64,000 nt of DNA from Myxococcota bacterium (GTDB lineage Bacteria; Myxococcota_A; UBA9160; UBA6930), in contig JANQOX010000025.1 in NCBI GenBank assembly GCA_028285625.1, forward strand, positions 394,461 to 458,460, in the 5' to 3' direction. A program made the position numbers and the translations under genes. Positions 52,776-61,396 of this stretch are shown here, piece after piece. The number at the start of each line of letters is the position of its first letter. Within the stretch, counting starts at the first letter, position 1. The notes under the pieces are model-generated. The model was given only the letters and a program-made list of their open reading frames with translations. It made no database searches and had not been told where the DNA came from.

Positions 52776-54713
52776 ATGCGCCAACCCTCTCGACCCAGCG
52801 CCCGGCTCGCGACCGCAGTCGGCCTGGTTTTTGGCCTGGTCGTGCTCCTCGGGGCCGCTGCGCCGGTGCGCGCACAGGAGGCACTCGGGCTCGAAGCCGT
52901 GGTGCCCGGCGCGCCTGCCTCGCCCGCCGCGCCGGTCCCGCCGGTCCCCGCCGAGTTCGCCAGCCCGCGCGCGACGATGAGCGCGTTCCTCACCGCAATG
53001 ACCGCGCTCTTCGAGAACCCCACGGCGTGGAACGACGCCTACGAGTGCCTCGATCTGGAGGCGGTGCCCCGCGGCGAATGGCAGCAGCGCGCGCGCCAGC
53101 TGTACGGCGTGCTGAACCGGATCGAAGAGGTCGACACGCGGAGCCTCCCGGGGGCCGCGGAGGTCGCAAAGGGCCTGACCTCGCACCAGTACTTCCCGAA
53201 CCGCCGGCGCGACGGGGCACTGCTGGGACGAATCGGTCCGCCCTCCGGCGCGATCGTAATCGCCGCCGACGGCAACGGCCGCTTCCGATTCGACGCCTCC
53301 ACCATGGCGTCGATCCCCGATCTGTACAGCCAGATGGAGTCGCTGCCCACCGTCGCCGGCGAAGAGATCCTGACGGTCAGCGACTACGTCGAGACGCGCC
53401 TTCCGGAGAAACTCGTCCACGGCAGCGCACTCGGCGTCCGCTACTGGCAGTGGCTGGCGATCTTCGCGCTGATCCTGCTGGGGCTGCTGGTGGACCTGCT
53501 CGTGCTGTCGGCCTTGCGAGCAGCCAGCACGCGCGTGGCGCGCTCGTTCGGGGCAGACGCGCCGGACGACCTGCGGCGCAACCTGCGCCCCATCGGCCTC
53601 GTTGCGGCAGGCGGGACGTGGCTCGTGGGGTCGCGCTTCATCGGCCTCGACGGCGTCGTCGTGCCGGTGATCGAGGGGGCGCTCCAGGTCTTCCTGGTAC
53701 TCGCGGCCACCGTATCGGCCTGGCGGCTCATCGATCTGGTCGCCGGGGTGATGACCCAGCGCGCCGCGAGCACCGACACCAAGATCGACGACATCCTGGT
53801 CCCGCTGGTGACCCGGGCGGTCAAGATCTTCGTGGTCGTGATGGGCGTGATCTACGGCGCCGACGCCCTCGACATCCCGATCACGCCGCTGCTGGCGTCG
53901 CTCACCGTCGCCGGCGTGGGATTCTCCTTCGCCGCCAAGGACACGGTCGAGAATTTCTTCGGCTCGATCGCCGTGCTGCTCGATCGCCCCTTCGAGATCG
54001 GCGACTGGATCGTGGTCGACGACTGCGAGGGCATCGTCGAGCAGGTGGGCTTCCGATCCACGCGCATCCGGACCTTCTACAACTCCCAGATCACCGTGCC
54101 CAACGCGAACCTGGTGCGCGCCAAGGTGGACAACTACGGGCGCCGGCAGTACCGACGCTGGAAGACCACGCTGGGTCTCCAGTACGACACACCGCCCGAG
54201 TCGCTGCTGGCCTTCACCGAAGGCGTGCGCGAGCTCATCCGCCGCCACCCCTTCACCCGCAAGGACTACTACGAGGTCTACGCCAACGACTTCGGCGCCT
54301 CGAGCCTCGACGTGCTGCTTTACGTGTTCTTCGCGGTTCCCGACTGGAGCACCGAGCTGCGCGAGCGCGAACGGCTGATGGTGGACATCGTGCGGCTGGC
54401 CGACCAGCTGGGGGTGTCCTTCGCCTTCCCCACGCGCACCCTGCACGTCTTTACCGGAGAAACGCCGGAGCCGGGCCAGCACGCGGCCCCCGAAGCGGCC
54501 ACCGACGACGGCGCCCAGCAGCGCGGTATCGCGGCGGCACGCGACCTGGTGCGCCGCCAGACCTGGCGGACCCGGCAGCCCGGCCCGGTGCAGTTCACCC
54601 TGGGCCCCAGCGAGCCGCTCGACGACGCGGGCAACCCGGTCGACGAGTCCGGCAACCTGATCGGCCCGGATGCCGATGGCCGACCGGGGTCGGACGAGAC
54701 CGGCCGCTCCTAG
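52776..54713 (+). CDS. MscS-family mechanosensitive channel
   Basis: 645 residues from the ATG at 52776. Signal peptide to VRA. A ~200-residue periplasmic region precedes membrane segments from about 225 (WLAIFALILLGLLVDLLVLSAL), with TM3 containing PLLASLTVAGVGFSFAAKDTVENFFGSI, the Gly/Ala-rich MscS pore helix. The beta-domain follows (RPFEIGDWIVVDDCEGIVEQVGFRSTRIRTFYN). A long C-terminal tail (~90 residues) is Asp/Gly/Pro-rich. It opens on hypo-osmotic shock, or may be a modified relative. It is divergent from apt. Confidence 0.93.
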   Translation: MRQPSRPSARLATAVGLVFGLVVLLGAAAPVRAQEALGLEAVVPGAPASPAAPVPPVPAEFASPRATMSAFLTAMTALFENPTAWNDAYECLDLEAVPRGEWQQRARQLYGVLNRIEEVDTRSLPGAAEVAKGLTSHQYFPNRRRDGALLGRIGPPSGAIVIAADGNGRFRFDASTMASIPDLYSQMESLPTVAGEEILTVSDYVETRLPEKLVHGSALGVRYWQWLAIFALILLGLLVDLLVLSALRAASTRVARSFGADAPDDLRRNLRPIGLVAAGGTWLVGSRFIGLDGVVVPVIEGALQVFLVLAATVSAWRLIDLVAGVMTQRAASTDTKIDDILVPLVTRAVKIFVVVMGVIYGADALDIPITPLLASLTVAGVGFSFAAKDTVENFFGSIAVLLDRPFEIGDWIVVDDCEGIVEQVGFRSTRIRTFYNSQITVPNANLVRAKVDNYGRRQYRRWKTTLGLQYDTPPESLLAFTEGVRELIRRHPFTRKDYYEVYANDFGASSLDVLLYVFFAVPDWSTELRERERLMVDIVRLADQLGVSFAFPTRTLHVFTGETPEPGQHAAPEAATDDGAQQRGIAAARDLVRRQTWRTRQPGPVQFTLGPSEPLDDAGNPVDESGNLIGPDADGRPGSDETGRS

Positions 54714-54741
54714 CCCAGGCGCCTCGCGGGTAGAGGGTGCT

Positions 54742-55425
54742 TCAGTTGCCGAGGCCGAGCCGGGTCTCGCCCCAGCTCCCCGACGGTGCCCGGAACGTCA
54801 GCAGCCGCCGCGACGTGCGCACGGTCGCCAGGTTGGCGCTGGTCTCGACCGACTCGAGCTTCTCGCCCGAACGCAGCGAGACCTCGAAGAACCCGCCGGT
54901 GAAGGGCGAAAGGCCGAGGGCCCGTCGGGCCGTGGCGACGACGGCCACGTTGCTGTCTACGGCACGCGCCAGCACGGTCTCGCCCGGGCCGAGCCGTTGC
55001 TCGACGAGGTTGCCGCTGCCCCCGTCGAACCCGAGCACGCGCAGCCCGGTCAGGATCAGCGCCACCCGATCGCCGAGCAGCGGTTCCTCGAGCGCCGCCT
55101 CGCGCAGGCGGTAGGGAGCCTGCTGCCATGCGCCCGAGTCGGCACCCACGGCCAGCACGCGCCGGTCGGTCAACACCACGGCAATCTGGCCGCGGGCCTG
55201 CTGGGTCAGCACGTTCTCGTCGAGCCGCAGGTCGAGGCGCGTGTTGCCGCCGCCCCGCGCGTCGAGCGCGAGCAGCTCGTGTTCGAGCACGACCACCTGA
55301 AGCACATCGTCGAGCGGGATGTCGCCCGGCGCGGTCTGGGCCTGGGCCAGGACTGCGAGCAGCGGCGCGAGAGCCAACAGGTGCCAGGCCGAAGGCCGGA
55401 TCGGCCAGAGGGAGGTCTTGCTCAC
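54742..55425 (-). CDS. Exported four-repeat protein (propeller-like)
   Basis: 227 residues from a GTG. N-terminal segment PSAWHLLALAPLLAVLAQAQ is a signal peptide. Four repeats of ~45-50 residues end in a similar block: VLTDRRVLAVGADSGAW, ILTGLRVLGFDGGSGNL, VATARRALGLSPFTGGF and RTSRRLLTFRAPSGSW. Each suits one blade-like four-strand unit. Not a recognised family. The TAGGCT hexamer lies 6 bases before the GTG. It follows the MscS gene convergently. Confidence 0.78.
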   Translation of the reverse strand: MSKTSLWPIRPSAWHLLALAPLLAVLAQAQTAPGDIPLDDVLQVVVLEHELLALDARGGGNTRLDLRLDENVLTQQARGQIAVVLTDRRVLAVGADSGAWQQAPYRLREAALEEPLLGDRVALILTGLRVLGFDGGSGNLVEQRLGPGETVLARAVDSNVAVVATARRALGLSPFTGGFFEVSLRSGEKLESVETSANLATVRTSRRLLTFRAPSGSWGETRLGLGN

Positions 55426-55431
55426 GCGGGG

Positions 55432-55437
55432 AGCCTA
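55432..55437 (-). promoter_or_regulatory. Candidate -10 element TAGGCT, leaderless
   Basis: TAGGCT on the minus strand ends 6 bases before the GTG at 55425. No ribosome-binding sequence fits between. Confidence 0.45.
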
Positions 55438-55468
55438 CCCCCTCCGGCCGACACCGACCCGCTGCCGG

Positions 55469-56542
55469 CTAGAACGCGTACTGCCAGCCGGTCACGACCC
55501 GCCAGTCGGTCTCGAGCTGCGGGCCGTCCAGGCTCTGGTAGAGGGGCATCCCGAACTCGACCGCCAGCCGGTGCCCGCGCACGAAGCCCGACTGCCCGAG
55601 CAGGTTCACGCCGATCAGCAGGTCGAGCCGCCGACCCGCCCGCAGGTCGGGATCGGCCGTGGGGACCACGCGGGGGTTCAGCGCATCGTCCTGCCCCTCG
55701 ATGTCGAACCATTGCTGCCAGTCGAGTCGCAGCGAGGCCGAGAGCCACGGAAGGATCTCGCGCGCGATCCAGCCCGTGGCCTGGTAGGCGTGGCCCAGGC
55801 GGTAGCCTTGATTGTTGCGACCCGTGCGCAGCGTCGCGTTCAACTGGCTGCCGTAGTCGAACCAGGGGGCGGCACCCTGCCACGTCACACCCGGCAGCAG
55901 GTCCCACGTGCCCGAGCCCAGCTGCATCGGGTAGGGCAGGCGCACCTTGCCCATCGGCGTTCGGCCCTTCTCCGTGGTGCTGCCCGTCGGCAACGACAGA
56001 ATCAGGTTCGCGTGCAGGCGTCCGCTCTCACGTTCGACCAGCGGCACCAGGGCACCGACGCGGATGTCGCCCAGCCCGTCGGTCTTCGTGGTGAACGACG
56101 TGCCCATGCGCGTGCGGTGGTCCATCTCCTTGCGCAGGTACGGAACCATCGCGCTGAGCGTCACCTGGTCCACCGGCGCCCACATGGCGCCGAACATGTG
56201 CATCTCGGTCTCCATGCGCGTGGGCGCGACCGGGAAGTCGCGCAGGACATCGGCGGTGCTTCGGTCGCTCGTCCCGTCGCGATTGCCGTCCATGTTCATG
56301 AAGCCGAACCGGTAGGAGAGCATCACGCCGCCGGCGCCATGCGTGTGGTCGCCCATCACCCCGAGCGGAGCATGGGCCGTGGGGCCGGGGCCATGGTGGC
56401 CGTGGCCGTGGCCGACGTGGTCCTGTGCGTGAGGGGTGTCTGCGGGCTCTTCGGCCCCCGCGTTCGAGGGGGACAGGAGTGCCAGCAGCAGGCAGGCCGA
56501 AGCAAGGGCCGCCCAGCGGGTGGCCATTCGGGTACGCGTCAT
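55469..56542 (-). CDS. Outer-membrane beta-barrel protein with His-rich N-terminus
   Basis: 357 residues; GAGGTT lies before the ATG. Signal peptide to AGA. The mature N-terminus is His-rich (HAQDHVGHGHGHHGPGPTAH and a later HTHGAGGVML), suggesting metal binding. Then ~14 alternating strands with short turns, ending in the classic Phe (WQYAF), fit an outer-membrane porin/transporter. Similar proteins lie by copper/metal efflux genes and are called putative transporters. The small Cys-motif gene 90 bases upstream is on the same strand, so they may share a metal-related role. Specificity is not known. Confidence 0.85.
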   Translation of the reverse strand: MTRTRMATRWAALASACLLLALLSPSNAGAEEPADTPHAQDHVGHGHGHHGPGPTAHAPLGVMGDHTHGAGGVMLSYRFGFMNMDGNRDGTSDRSTADVLRDFPVAPTRMETEMHMFGAMWAPVDQVTLSAMVPYLRKEMDHRTRMGTSFTTKTDGLGDIRVGALVPLVERESGRLHANLILSLPTGSTTEKGRTPMGKVRLPYPMQLGSGTWDLLPGVTWQGAAPWFDYGSQLNATLRTGRNNQGYRLGHAYQATGWIAREILPWLSASLRLDWQQWFDIEGQDDALNPRVVPTADPDLRAGRRLDLLIGVNLLGQSGFVRGHRLAVEFGMPLYQSLDGPQLETDWRVVTGWQYAF

Positions 56543-56632
56543 CGTGCAACCTCGCGAGGCCGCGTGGCCTCGCCTGAGCGCTCGCGTCGCGAGCGCAGTC
56601 GAAGAGAAGGGCGGGCAGGGCGCCCGCGCGAT

Positions 56633-57028
56633 CTAGCCGAGAGGGTTGGCGATGGGGACGGGTTCGAGCGGCGACGGACTCCGCGTGCGCAGTCGCACCT
56701 CGGGGTGCGGCGCCAACGCAAAGCCCTGCGGCCGAACCTCGAGCTCGGTGGCATCACCGACCTGCAAGACGGGGCCGAGGCCTCGCCGCGCTGCGTTGCC
56801 GGTATCGCAGTCGCACGGGCAGAAGGGCAGGAACATCGGCGGAGGCCGCGTCGAAGGCGCGGCGGTCTGCAGGGTCGCGGCCAGGCCCGCGTGCGCGACG
56901 GTCGCGTCCGTGTCGCCACCCGTGGGCGGGCAAGGAACCGAAGCGACGACCCCCGCAACCCCTGCGAGCAGCACCGCCGCGAGGCGCAACCGGAGCGTGG
57001 CGCGTCGGCTCGTGCGGCCCTCCTGCAT
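56633..57028 (-). CDS. Small exported protein with FCPCDCD motif
   Basis: 131 residues from an ATG. An Arg-rich head and a hydrophobic segment (LAAVLLAGVAGVVASV) form a signal anchor. The rest is Pro/Thr-rich with FLPFCPCDCDTG near residue 88-99, a Cys triplet that could bind a metal. Not a recognised family. It stands just upstream of the His-rich barrel gene on the same strand. A candidate -10 TAGGGT is 8 bases before its ATG. Confidence 0.7.
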   Translation of the reverse strand: MQEGRTSRRATLRLRLAAVLLAGVAGVVASVPCPPTGGDTDATVAHAGLAATLQTAAPSTRPPPMFLPFCPCDCDTGNAARRGLGPVLQVGDATELEVRPQGFALAPHPEVRLRTRSPSPLEPVPIANPLG

Positions 57029-57036
57029 GGCCGCGG

Positions 57037-57042
57037 ACCCTA
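57037..57042 (-). promoter_or_regulatory. Candidate -10 element TAGGGT, leaderless
   Basis: TAGGGT on the minus strand ends 8 bases before the ATG at 57028; the intervening CCGCGGCC has no Shine-Dalgarno sequence. Confidence 0.45.
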
Positions 57043-57143
57043 GCCAATCCCCCGGTGCGCGAAACGGCGGGCCGTGGGGCCCTTCGCCCCATCCTCAAGG
57101 CCCCTCTCGGGCCTGCCGAACCGCAGGGGTTCGGAGGTCTGCC

Positions 57144-57935
57144 TTGGCCCGTCCGCACGCACTCCCCATGGCACGTGGGCTCGTTCGCCTCGCGCGGACG
57201 GTGTCGCTCGTGCTCGCCGTGGGGTTGGCCGGCCTGGTGTTCGTGTCGCCCGCGGGCGCCGAGATCTATCACTGGACCGACGAGCGGGGCATCGATCACT
57301 ACTCGGACCGTGAGGAGGACGTCCCCGAGGCGTTCCGCGAGCCGATCCTGAGCGAAGCTCCCGAAGCGCCTGCGGGCCCCGCCGACTTCCTGAGCGAACT
57401 GAGCGAGGCGTTCTCGGCCCAGGCCGAAGAGGGCTCTTCCGGCACCGACACCGGGCCCGCCGCCGATGCGCCGTTCGAAATGCAGCGCATGATGGAGCGC
57501 TTCGAGGGGCCGATGCTCCTGGTCGCAGGTCTGGCCGGCTTCGCGGTCCTCGGCTTCGTGCTGGCCTTCGTCACGCTGGCGCTGCTGGTCGCATGCCGCA
57601 TGGTCGGGCAGGAGAGCCCCGGCTTTCGCAAGGCCTATGGCGTCGTCCTCGTCCAGTTCCTCGCCGGTCTCGTCGTAGGCCCTGGCGTCGTGGTCGTGCT
57701 CGGCCAGCCCGAGGCCACCGACCTGGGCGCGGTGGCCAAGGTACAGGCGATCAACTTCGTCGCGATGCTGTTCGTGAACGCGGCGGTTCTGCGCGCGATG
57801 CTGTGCGATGGCTTTCCGAGGTCGCTGGGGCTGGCGATCGTGGTGAACCTGGTGCTCCTCTTCTTCGGCATCGTGCTGGTGGTGGGCGCCATCACCTGCG
57901 CCGGGGGAGCCGCCCTGATGGGAGGCGCCGGCTAG
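57144..57935 (+). CDS. DUF4124-type exported/membrane protein
   Basis: 263 residues from the TTG at 57144, chosen because GGAGG stands 6 bases before it; an ATG at 57168 is an alternative. Signal segment (TVSLVLAVGLAGLVFVSPAGA) followed by EIYHWTDERGIDHYSDREEDVP, the DUF4124 motif found at mature N-termini. After an acidic/Ala linker come four membrane helices (about 119-140, 153-176, 186-208 and 224-255). It is probably an inner-membrane protein with a small periplasmic domain. Function unknown. Confidence 0.85.
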   Translation: MARPHALPMARGLVRLARTVSLVLAVGLAGLVFVSPAGAEIYHWTDERGIDHYSDREEDVPEAFREPILSEAPEAPAGPADFLSELSEAFSAQAEEGSSGTDTGPAADAPFEMQRMMERFEGPMLLVAGLAGFAVLGFVLAFVTLALLVACRMVGQESPGFRKAYGVVLVQFLAGLVVGPGVVVVLGQPEATDLGAVAKVQAINFVAMLFVNAAVLRAMLCDGFPRSLGLAIVVNLVLLFFGIVLVVGAITCAGGAALMGGAG

Positions 57936-57980
57936 CACGACGCGCCGTGCTCGCCCGCCGATCCGTGGCAGTCTTCCAGC

Positions 57981-58661
57981 ATGCAGATCCCCGGCCTGAT
58001 GCCCTACCTGGGCCCTTACGCGCTGTTCCTCATCCTGGTCGAGGTGAGCGGCTGGTTCCCCGAGCAGCAGGGGCTGCTCCTCGTCCTGCGCGTGGTGCTC
58101 CCCGGCCTGCTGGTGTGGTTCCACGCGCGACGGGGCGACTACCCCGAGCTGCGGGGTTACCGCTTCGGCGCGGCCACGGTGCTCGACGTGGGCGTCGGCT
58201 TCTTGATCGCCGCCGTATGGGTGGGCCCCTTCCTGTGGATCGACGCGCTGCCCAGGGCCGAAGAGGGCTTCGACGCGGGCATCCTGGGTCCGGGGCGCGA
58301 GCCCCTTGCCCTGGCGGTGCGCTTCGTGGGTTTCGCGCTGGTCACGCCCTATGTCGAGGAACTCTTCGTCCGCAGCTTTCTGCACCGACTCGTGGACGGC
58401 TGGCCCCCGGCCCGGCGCGACTTCCGCAGGTTGAAGGTGGGCGAGTTCACGTGGGCCGGCTTCGCGGTGACCGTGCTGTGGTTCACCTTCAGCCACGTGC
58501 CGTGGGAGTGGTGGGTCGCAGCGCCCACGGGCGCGCTCTTCAACCTGTGGCTCTACCGGCGCAAGCACATCGGCGCGACGATCGTGTCGCACGCGACCGC
58601 CAACGCGACGATCTTCGCGCTGGTGCTCGCCGGCCCCTGGGCGCTCGACGGGTTCTTGTAG
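57981..58661 (+). CDS. CPBP (CAAX-like) intramembrane protease family protein
   Basis: 226 residues with about 7 membrane segments. Motifs of the CPBP family: EELFVRSFLHR (glutamate pair, Arg), FTFSHVPWEWW (His) and SHATANATIF (His with Asn). They fit the CAAX-prenyl-protease-related subgroup linked with exosortase systems in some genomes. PEP-CTERM proteins are encoded about 12 kb away, but no exosortase is visible. It probably cleaves a membrane peptide, or acts in bacteriocin self-immunity-like functions. It lies 45 bases after the DUF4124 gene and may be in the same operon. Confidence 0.9.
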   Translation: MQIPGLMPYLGPYALFLILVEVSGWFPEQQGLLLVLRVVLPGLLVWFHARRGDYPELRGYRFGAATVLDVGVGFLIAAVWVGPFLWIDALPRAEEGFDAGILGPGREPLALAVRFVGFALVTPYVEELFVRSFLHRLVDGWPPARRDFRRLKVGEFTWAGFAVTVLWFTFSHVPWEWWVAAPTGALFNLWLYRRKHIGATIVSHATANATIFALVLAGPWALDGFL

Positions 58662-58680
58662 CCCGCCCGGTAGGCGTGGG

Positions 58681-59013
58681 TCAGGCGGAGGTGTGGTGCC
58701 CGCGCCGGATTCGCGCAGCCAGTTCAGTGGCCTCGACCGTGTGCTTGTGCGCGGCCTGGGCATCGGTGCTCTGGCAGGCGTACGCGAGGGCGAGGGCGAC
58801 CTGGGCCAAGGGCTCGTAGCCGAGGTCGCTGGCCATCGTGGCCAGCGCCCCCGCACGCTCGGCCAGTTCGGACAGATCGCCGCCGGCCTCCGAGTCCTGC
58901 AGCGCGTCGATTCGCTCGCCGAGGGTCACGACGAACTTCTCGATGGCATCCTCGGCGTCGGGGTCGTCGGCCCGGCTCGAGACCAGGGGCTTCATCGGTC
59001 GGATCGCAGCCAT
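58681..59013 (-). CDS. Small helical protein, Hpt-like
   Basis: 110 residues from an ATG. All-helical and soluble, with acidic start (DDPDAEDAIEKFVVTLGERIDALQ) and Ala-rich helices (LSELAERAGALATMASDLGYEPLAQVALALAYACQ). It resembles histidine-phosphotransfer or chemotaxis-type four-helix bundles, but the usual His in H-x-x-K-G is absent. It sits between the CPBP gene (convergent) and the WaaP-like gene on the same strand. Function not assigned. Confidence 0.65.
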   Translation of the reverse strand: MAAIRPMKPLVSSRADDPDAEDAIEKFVVTLGERIDALQDSEAGGDLSELAERAGALATMASDLGYEPLAQVALALAYACQSTDAQAAHKHTVEATELAARIRRGHHTSA

Positions 59014-59040
59014 GCCGGCCGTATCGGTCGGGGATCCCCC

Positions 59041-60264
59041 CTACTGAACGGCTTCGAAGGTGCTGGGCCGGCCCCCGAACCGCACGCGGAGCGGGTTCGT
59101 GAGCCACAGCCCTTGGGGGGCTCCCCGGGGCGCCGCAGCTACGTCGGAGGCTCCGAGCGGGGCCTCGAGCTCTCCAAGAGCATGCAGGCGACGCGCAAGA
59201 TGGCCCAGCGAATGAGGGGACGGGGCCGTCTCCGGCTCCGGCGGAGCGGCCGTGTCGAGAACCAGCCGTCGCTCGGCCCCCTCGCTGATCGCGGTCAGCG
59301 GCCGCGGGCCCAGGCCTCGGTGATGGAGCACTTCGGCGCGGGCGAAGGCATCCTCGGCCGAGGCCCCGCCGCTCCATGTGCAGCAGCGACGCTCGCCGAC
59401 CTGCGAGGTGCTCGTTTCGTGTTCGCCCCGGCGGGAGACACGGCGGACGCCATCGGAGTCCGTGCGCACGAACCGCCGCCCGCCGCGCAAGAGCAGGCGC
59501 TGCAGGCGGCGATGATCGCGACGGGCCAGTCGCGCCCCGGCCGCCAGCACCCTGGGCCAGGCCGCGCGGGCGCGCGCGGGAGAGCCCAGCAGGCCCAGCA
59601 AGAAGCGCATGCGATCTCCGCGGGTGGTTCCGGCGAGCTCGCGATCGAGCTTTGCCACGGCGCGCCAGACCGCATCGTCGTCACCGCGCTTGCGCGTGGT
59701 GCGCTCGAAGTCGATGAGCTGTACCCCGGACGGGCCCACCAGTACGTTGTTCGGCGCCAGATCGTCCTGGTGGAGGCCGGCCGCAGCGAGCCTGCGCACC
59801 TGATCCCCGAGTGCGCGGGCCACCTCGCGGCGCTGCGCGCAGGGCAGGGCGCCCTCGACGACCAACCGGCGCAGGTCGCGCGCGCCCTCGACGAAGGGCA
59901 CCGCCAGGTAGTCTGCTTCGAGGCCCCGTGCGCTGCGCACTTCTCCTGCGGCGATCGGGAGCGGTGTCGCCACGCCGCCTGCGGCCGCGGCGGCTGCGAT
60001 GGCCAGTTCGCGCCGCGCCTTGCCGCCGCCGAGGGCCCGCCGAGCCCGATCGAAACCGGCGTAGCGGTTCATCTTGAGCAGCAGCTCGGGCCGACCGCTC
60101 ACCGGTTCACGCACGACGTAGAGCGCCTTCTGACGCCCCCGTTTCCACTGCTCGGCATCGCCCGATCGCACGGCGCGCACGGCCCGGACCAGCCGATCGG
60201 CATGGTCGGCCCAGGTGAGCCCAGGCGCCGGATGCCAGCGCACCCCGTCGACCCGATCGCTCAT
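59041..60264 (-). CDS. WaaP/Kdo kinase-like (lipopolysaccharide kinase family) protein
   Basis: 407 residues from the ATG at 60264; the long upstream frame is low-complexity and is excluded. The kinase fold is seen in the first ~260 residues: LLLKMNRYAG (Lys strand), AIAAAAAAGGVATPLPIAAG, catalytic loop AGLHQDDLAPNNVLVG and metal loop LIDFERT. These match WaaP/InaA-type kinases that phosphorylate heptose or Kdo in LPS core. The remaining ~140 residues look like the end of a second, degenerate kinase-like lobe (HSLGHLARRLHALGE). The substrate may be a sugar or lipid; it is cytoplasmic. Confidence 0.86.
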   Translation of the reverse strand: MSDRVDGVRWHPAPGLTWADHADRLVRAVRAVRSGDAEQWKRGRQKALYVVREPVSGRPELLLKMNRYAGFDRARRALGGGKARRELAIAAAAAAGGVATPLPIAAGEVRSARGLEADYLAVPFVEGARDLRRLVVEGALPCAQRREVARALGDQVRRLAAAGLHQDDLAPNNVLVGPSGVQLIDFERTTRKRGDDDAVWRAVAKLDRELAGTTRGDRMRFLLGLLGSPARARAAWPRVLAAGARLARRDHRRLQRLLLRGGRRFVRTDSDGVRRVSRRGEHETSTSQVGERRCCTWSGGASAEDAFARAEVLHHRGLGPRPLTAISEGAERRLVLDTAAPPEPETAPSPHSLGHLARRLHALGELEAPLGASDVAAAPRGAPQGLWLTNPLRVRFGGRPSTFEAVQ

Positions 60265-60295
60265 GGCGTCTGGGCAGCGCGGCCTCGACCGGCGT

Positions 60296-60949
60296 TCACT
60301 GCTCGCCGACTGCGACCAGGTCGAACTGCAGCTCCGTGCCGTCCTTGGCCGTGACCGTGAGGGACAGCTTGTGTCGGGGCCCGAACTCGGCGAGGCGGTT
60401 GTAGGCGTGAGAGCCCCTGCGGACGGGCTCGAAGCGCGCCGTGGCCCCGCTGAAGTCGACGGTCCGCATCTCTTCGGCGCCCGGCTTGCCGACCCGCAGA
60501 CGACCCCGCGCAACGACGAAGTCGAACCCGCCCTCGCGCCGCAGCGTGTCCTGAAAGTCGCGGGCGGCGGTGTCCGATCGGCCGCGCCGCCCTTCGAAGA
60601 TGAAGCGCAGCGAGCCGATCACGTTGGGCTCTTCATGGCCGTCGTCGCGGTAGCAGTGCGTTTCGCCCGGAGCCTCGAGATCGTGGAAGATCATGCTGTT
60701 GGTGGGGCGGTAGGTGATCCGGCGGTCGACACCGACCTCGACACGGCGAAGCACGCGGCCGCTCTTGCCTTCCACGTCGCAGATGATCGGCGACCGGAAG
60801 TCGCCGTGGGTCCACCCCAGGGCCAATTCGCCGAGGTCGGCCTGCGCGACGGCGGGGGTGGCGCAGGCCAGCAGCGCGCCCAGGAATGTGGCGACCCTGG
60901 CTGCACGCCGAGCCAGCAACATCCGAAGGGTCGGGTCGAGGGCGGCCAT
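60296..60949 (-). CDS. Exported protein of unknown function
   Basis: 217 residues from the ATG at 60949 (ATG at 60922 alternative). Signal peptide ends near AVAQA. Body with RITYRPTNSMIFHDLEAPGETHCYRD and long beta-strand stretches, ending in SLTVTAKDGTELQFDLVAVGEQ. Two Cys (IICDVEG, THCYRD) may form a disulfide. Not recognised. It is on the same strand as the WaaP-like gene (31 bases apart) and may be co-transcribed with it. The -10-like TAGGCT lies 8 bases before its ATG. Confidence 0.8.
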   Translation of the reverse strand: MAALDPTLRMLLARRAARVATFLGALLACATPAVAQADLGELALGWTHGDFRSPIICDVEGKSGRVLRRVEVGVDRRITYRPTNSMIFHDLEAPGETHCYRDDGHEEPNVIGSLRFIFEGRRGRSDTAARDFQDTLRREGGFDFVVARGRLRVGKPGAEEMRTVDFSGATARFEPVRRGSHAYNRLAEFGPRHKLSLTVTAKDGTELQFDLVAVGEQ

Positions 60950-60957
60950 GGACGCGG

Positions 60958-60963
60958 AGCCTA
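60958..60963 (-). promoter_or_regulatory. Candidate -10 element TAGGCT, leaderless
   Basis: TAGGCT on the minus strand ends 8 bases before the ATG at 60949, with CCGCGTCC between and no ribosome site. Confidence 0.45.
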
Positions 60964-61093
60964 TCACTGGGTGCGCCCGTATGCGGGCCGGCGCCGCCGC
61001 GGTTTGCGCCCCCGGAGCGGCTCGGTCAAGGTGACGGGGCGGGCGCGCGCCCTGAGGCGCCCGCTCGGCCCGAGCCCGGGATCTGGGGGTTGC

Positions 61094-61396
61094 ATGAGGT
61101 GCCACGCTTGCGCGACGGCGGTCGCACTCGCTTCGGGCGAGCGGGTCGGCTTCCGCGACGCCTGTTCGTCCTGCGGCGCAGACCTGCATGCCTGTCGGAA
61201 CTGCGCCCACCACGATCCCCAGGCTGCGCACGGCTGTCGCGAGACCCAGGCCGAGCCGGTCCAAGACGCCGAGCGGGCGAACCGCTGCGAGTGGTTCCGC
61301 CCGGGCGACGGCGATGCAGGGGCAGACTCCCGAGCGGCTTCGGAGCGCGCCCAGGCGCGGGCGGCGCTCGATGCGCTGTTCGACAAGGGCGATTGA
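61094..61396 (+). CDS. Small zinc-ribbon-like protein
   Basis: 100 residues from the ATG at 61094. Cys pairs MRCHAC, ACSSCGADLHACRNC and a later GCRE and RCEWF are spaced like one or two zinc ribbons. The pattern CGADLHACRNCAHHD...CRE...ERANRCEWFRPG is recurrent in small bacterial proteins of unknown function. It ends in the TTGA overlap with the phosphopantetheinyl transferase start, so it is translationally coupled to it. Confidence 0.8.
   Translation: MRCHACATAVALASGERVGFRDACSSCGADLHACRNCAHHDPQAAHGCRETQAEPVQDAERANRCEWFRPGDGDAGADSRAASERAQARAALDALFDKGD

Noticed and set aside
60265-60513. Extended 490-residue form of the WaaP-like protein
   Set aside because: The first 83 residues are Ser/Pro/Arg low complexity antisense to another gene; the ATG at 60264 starts the plausible fold.
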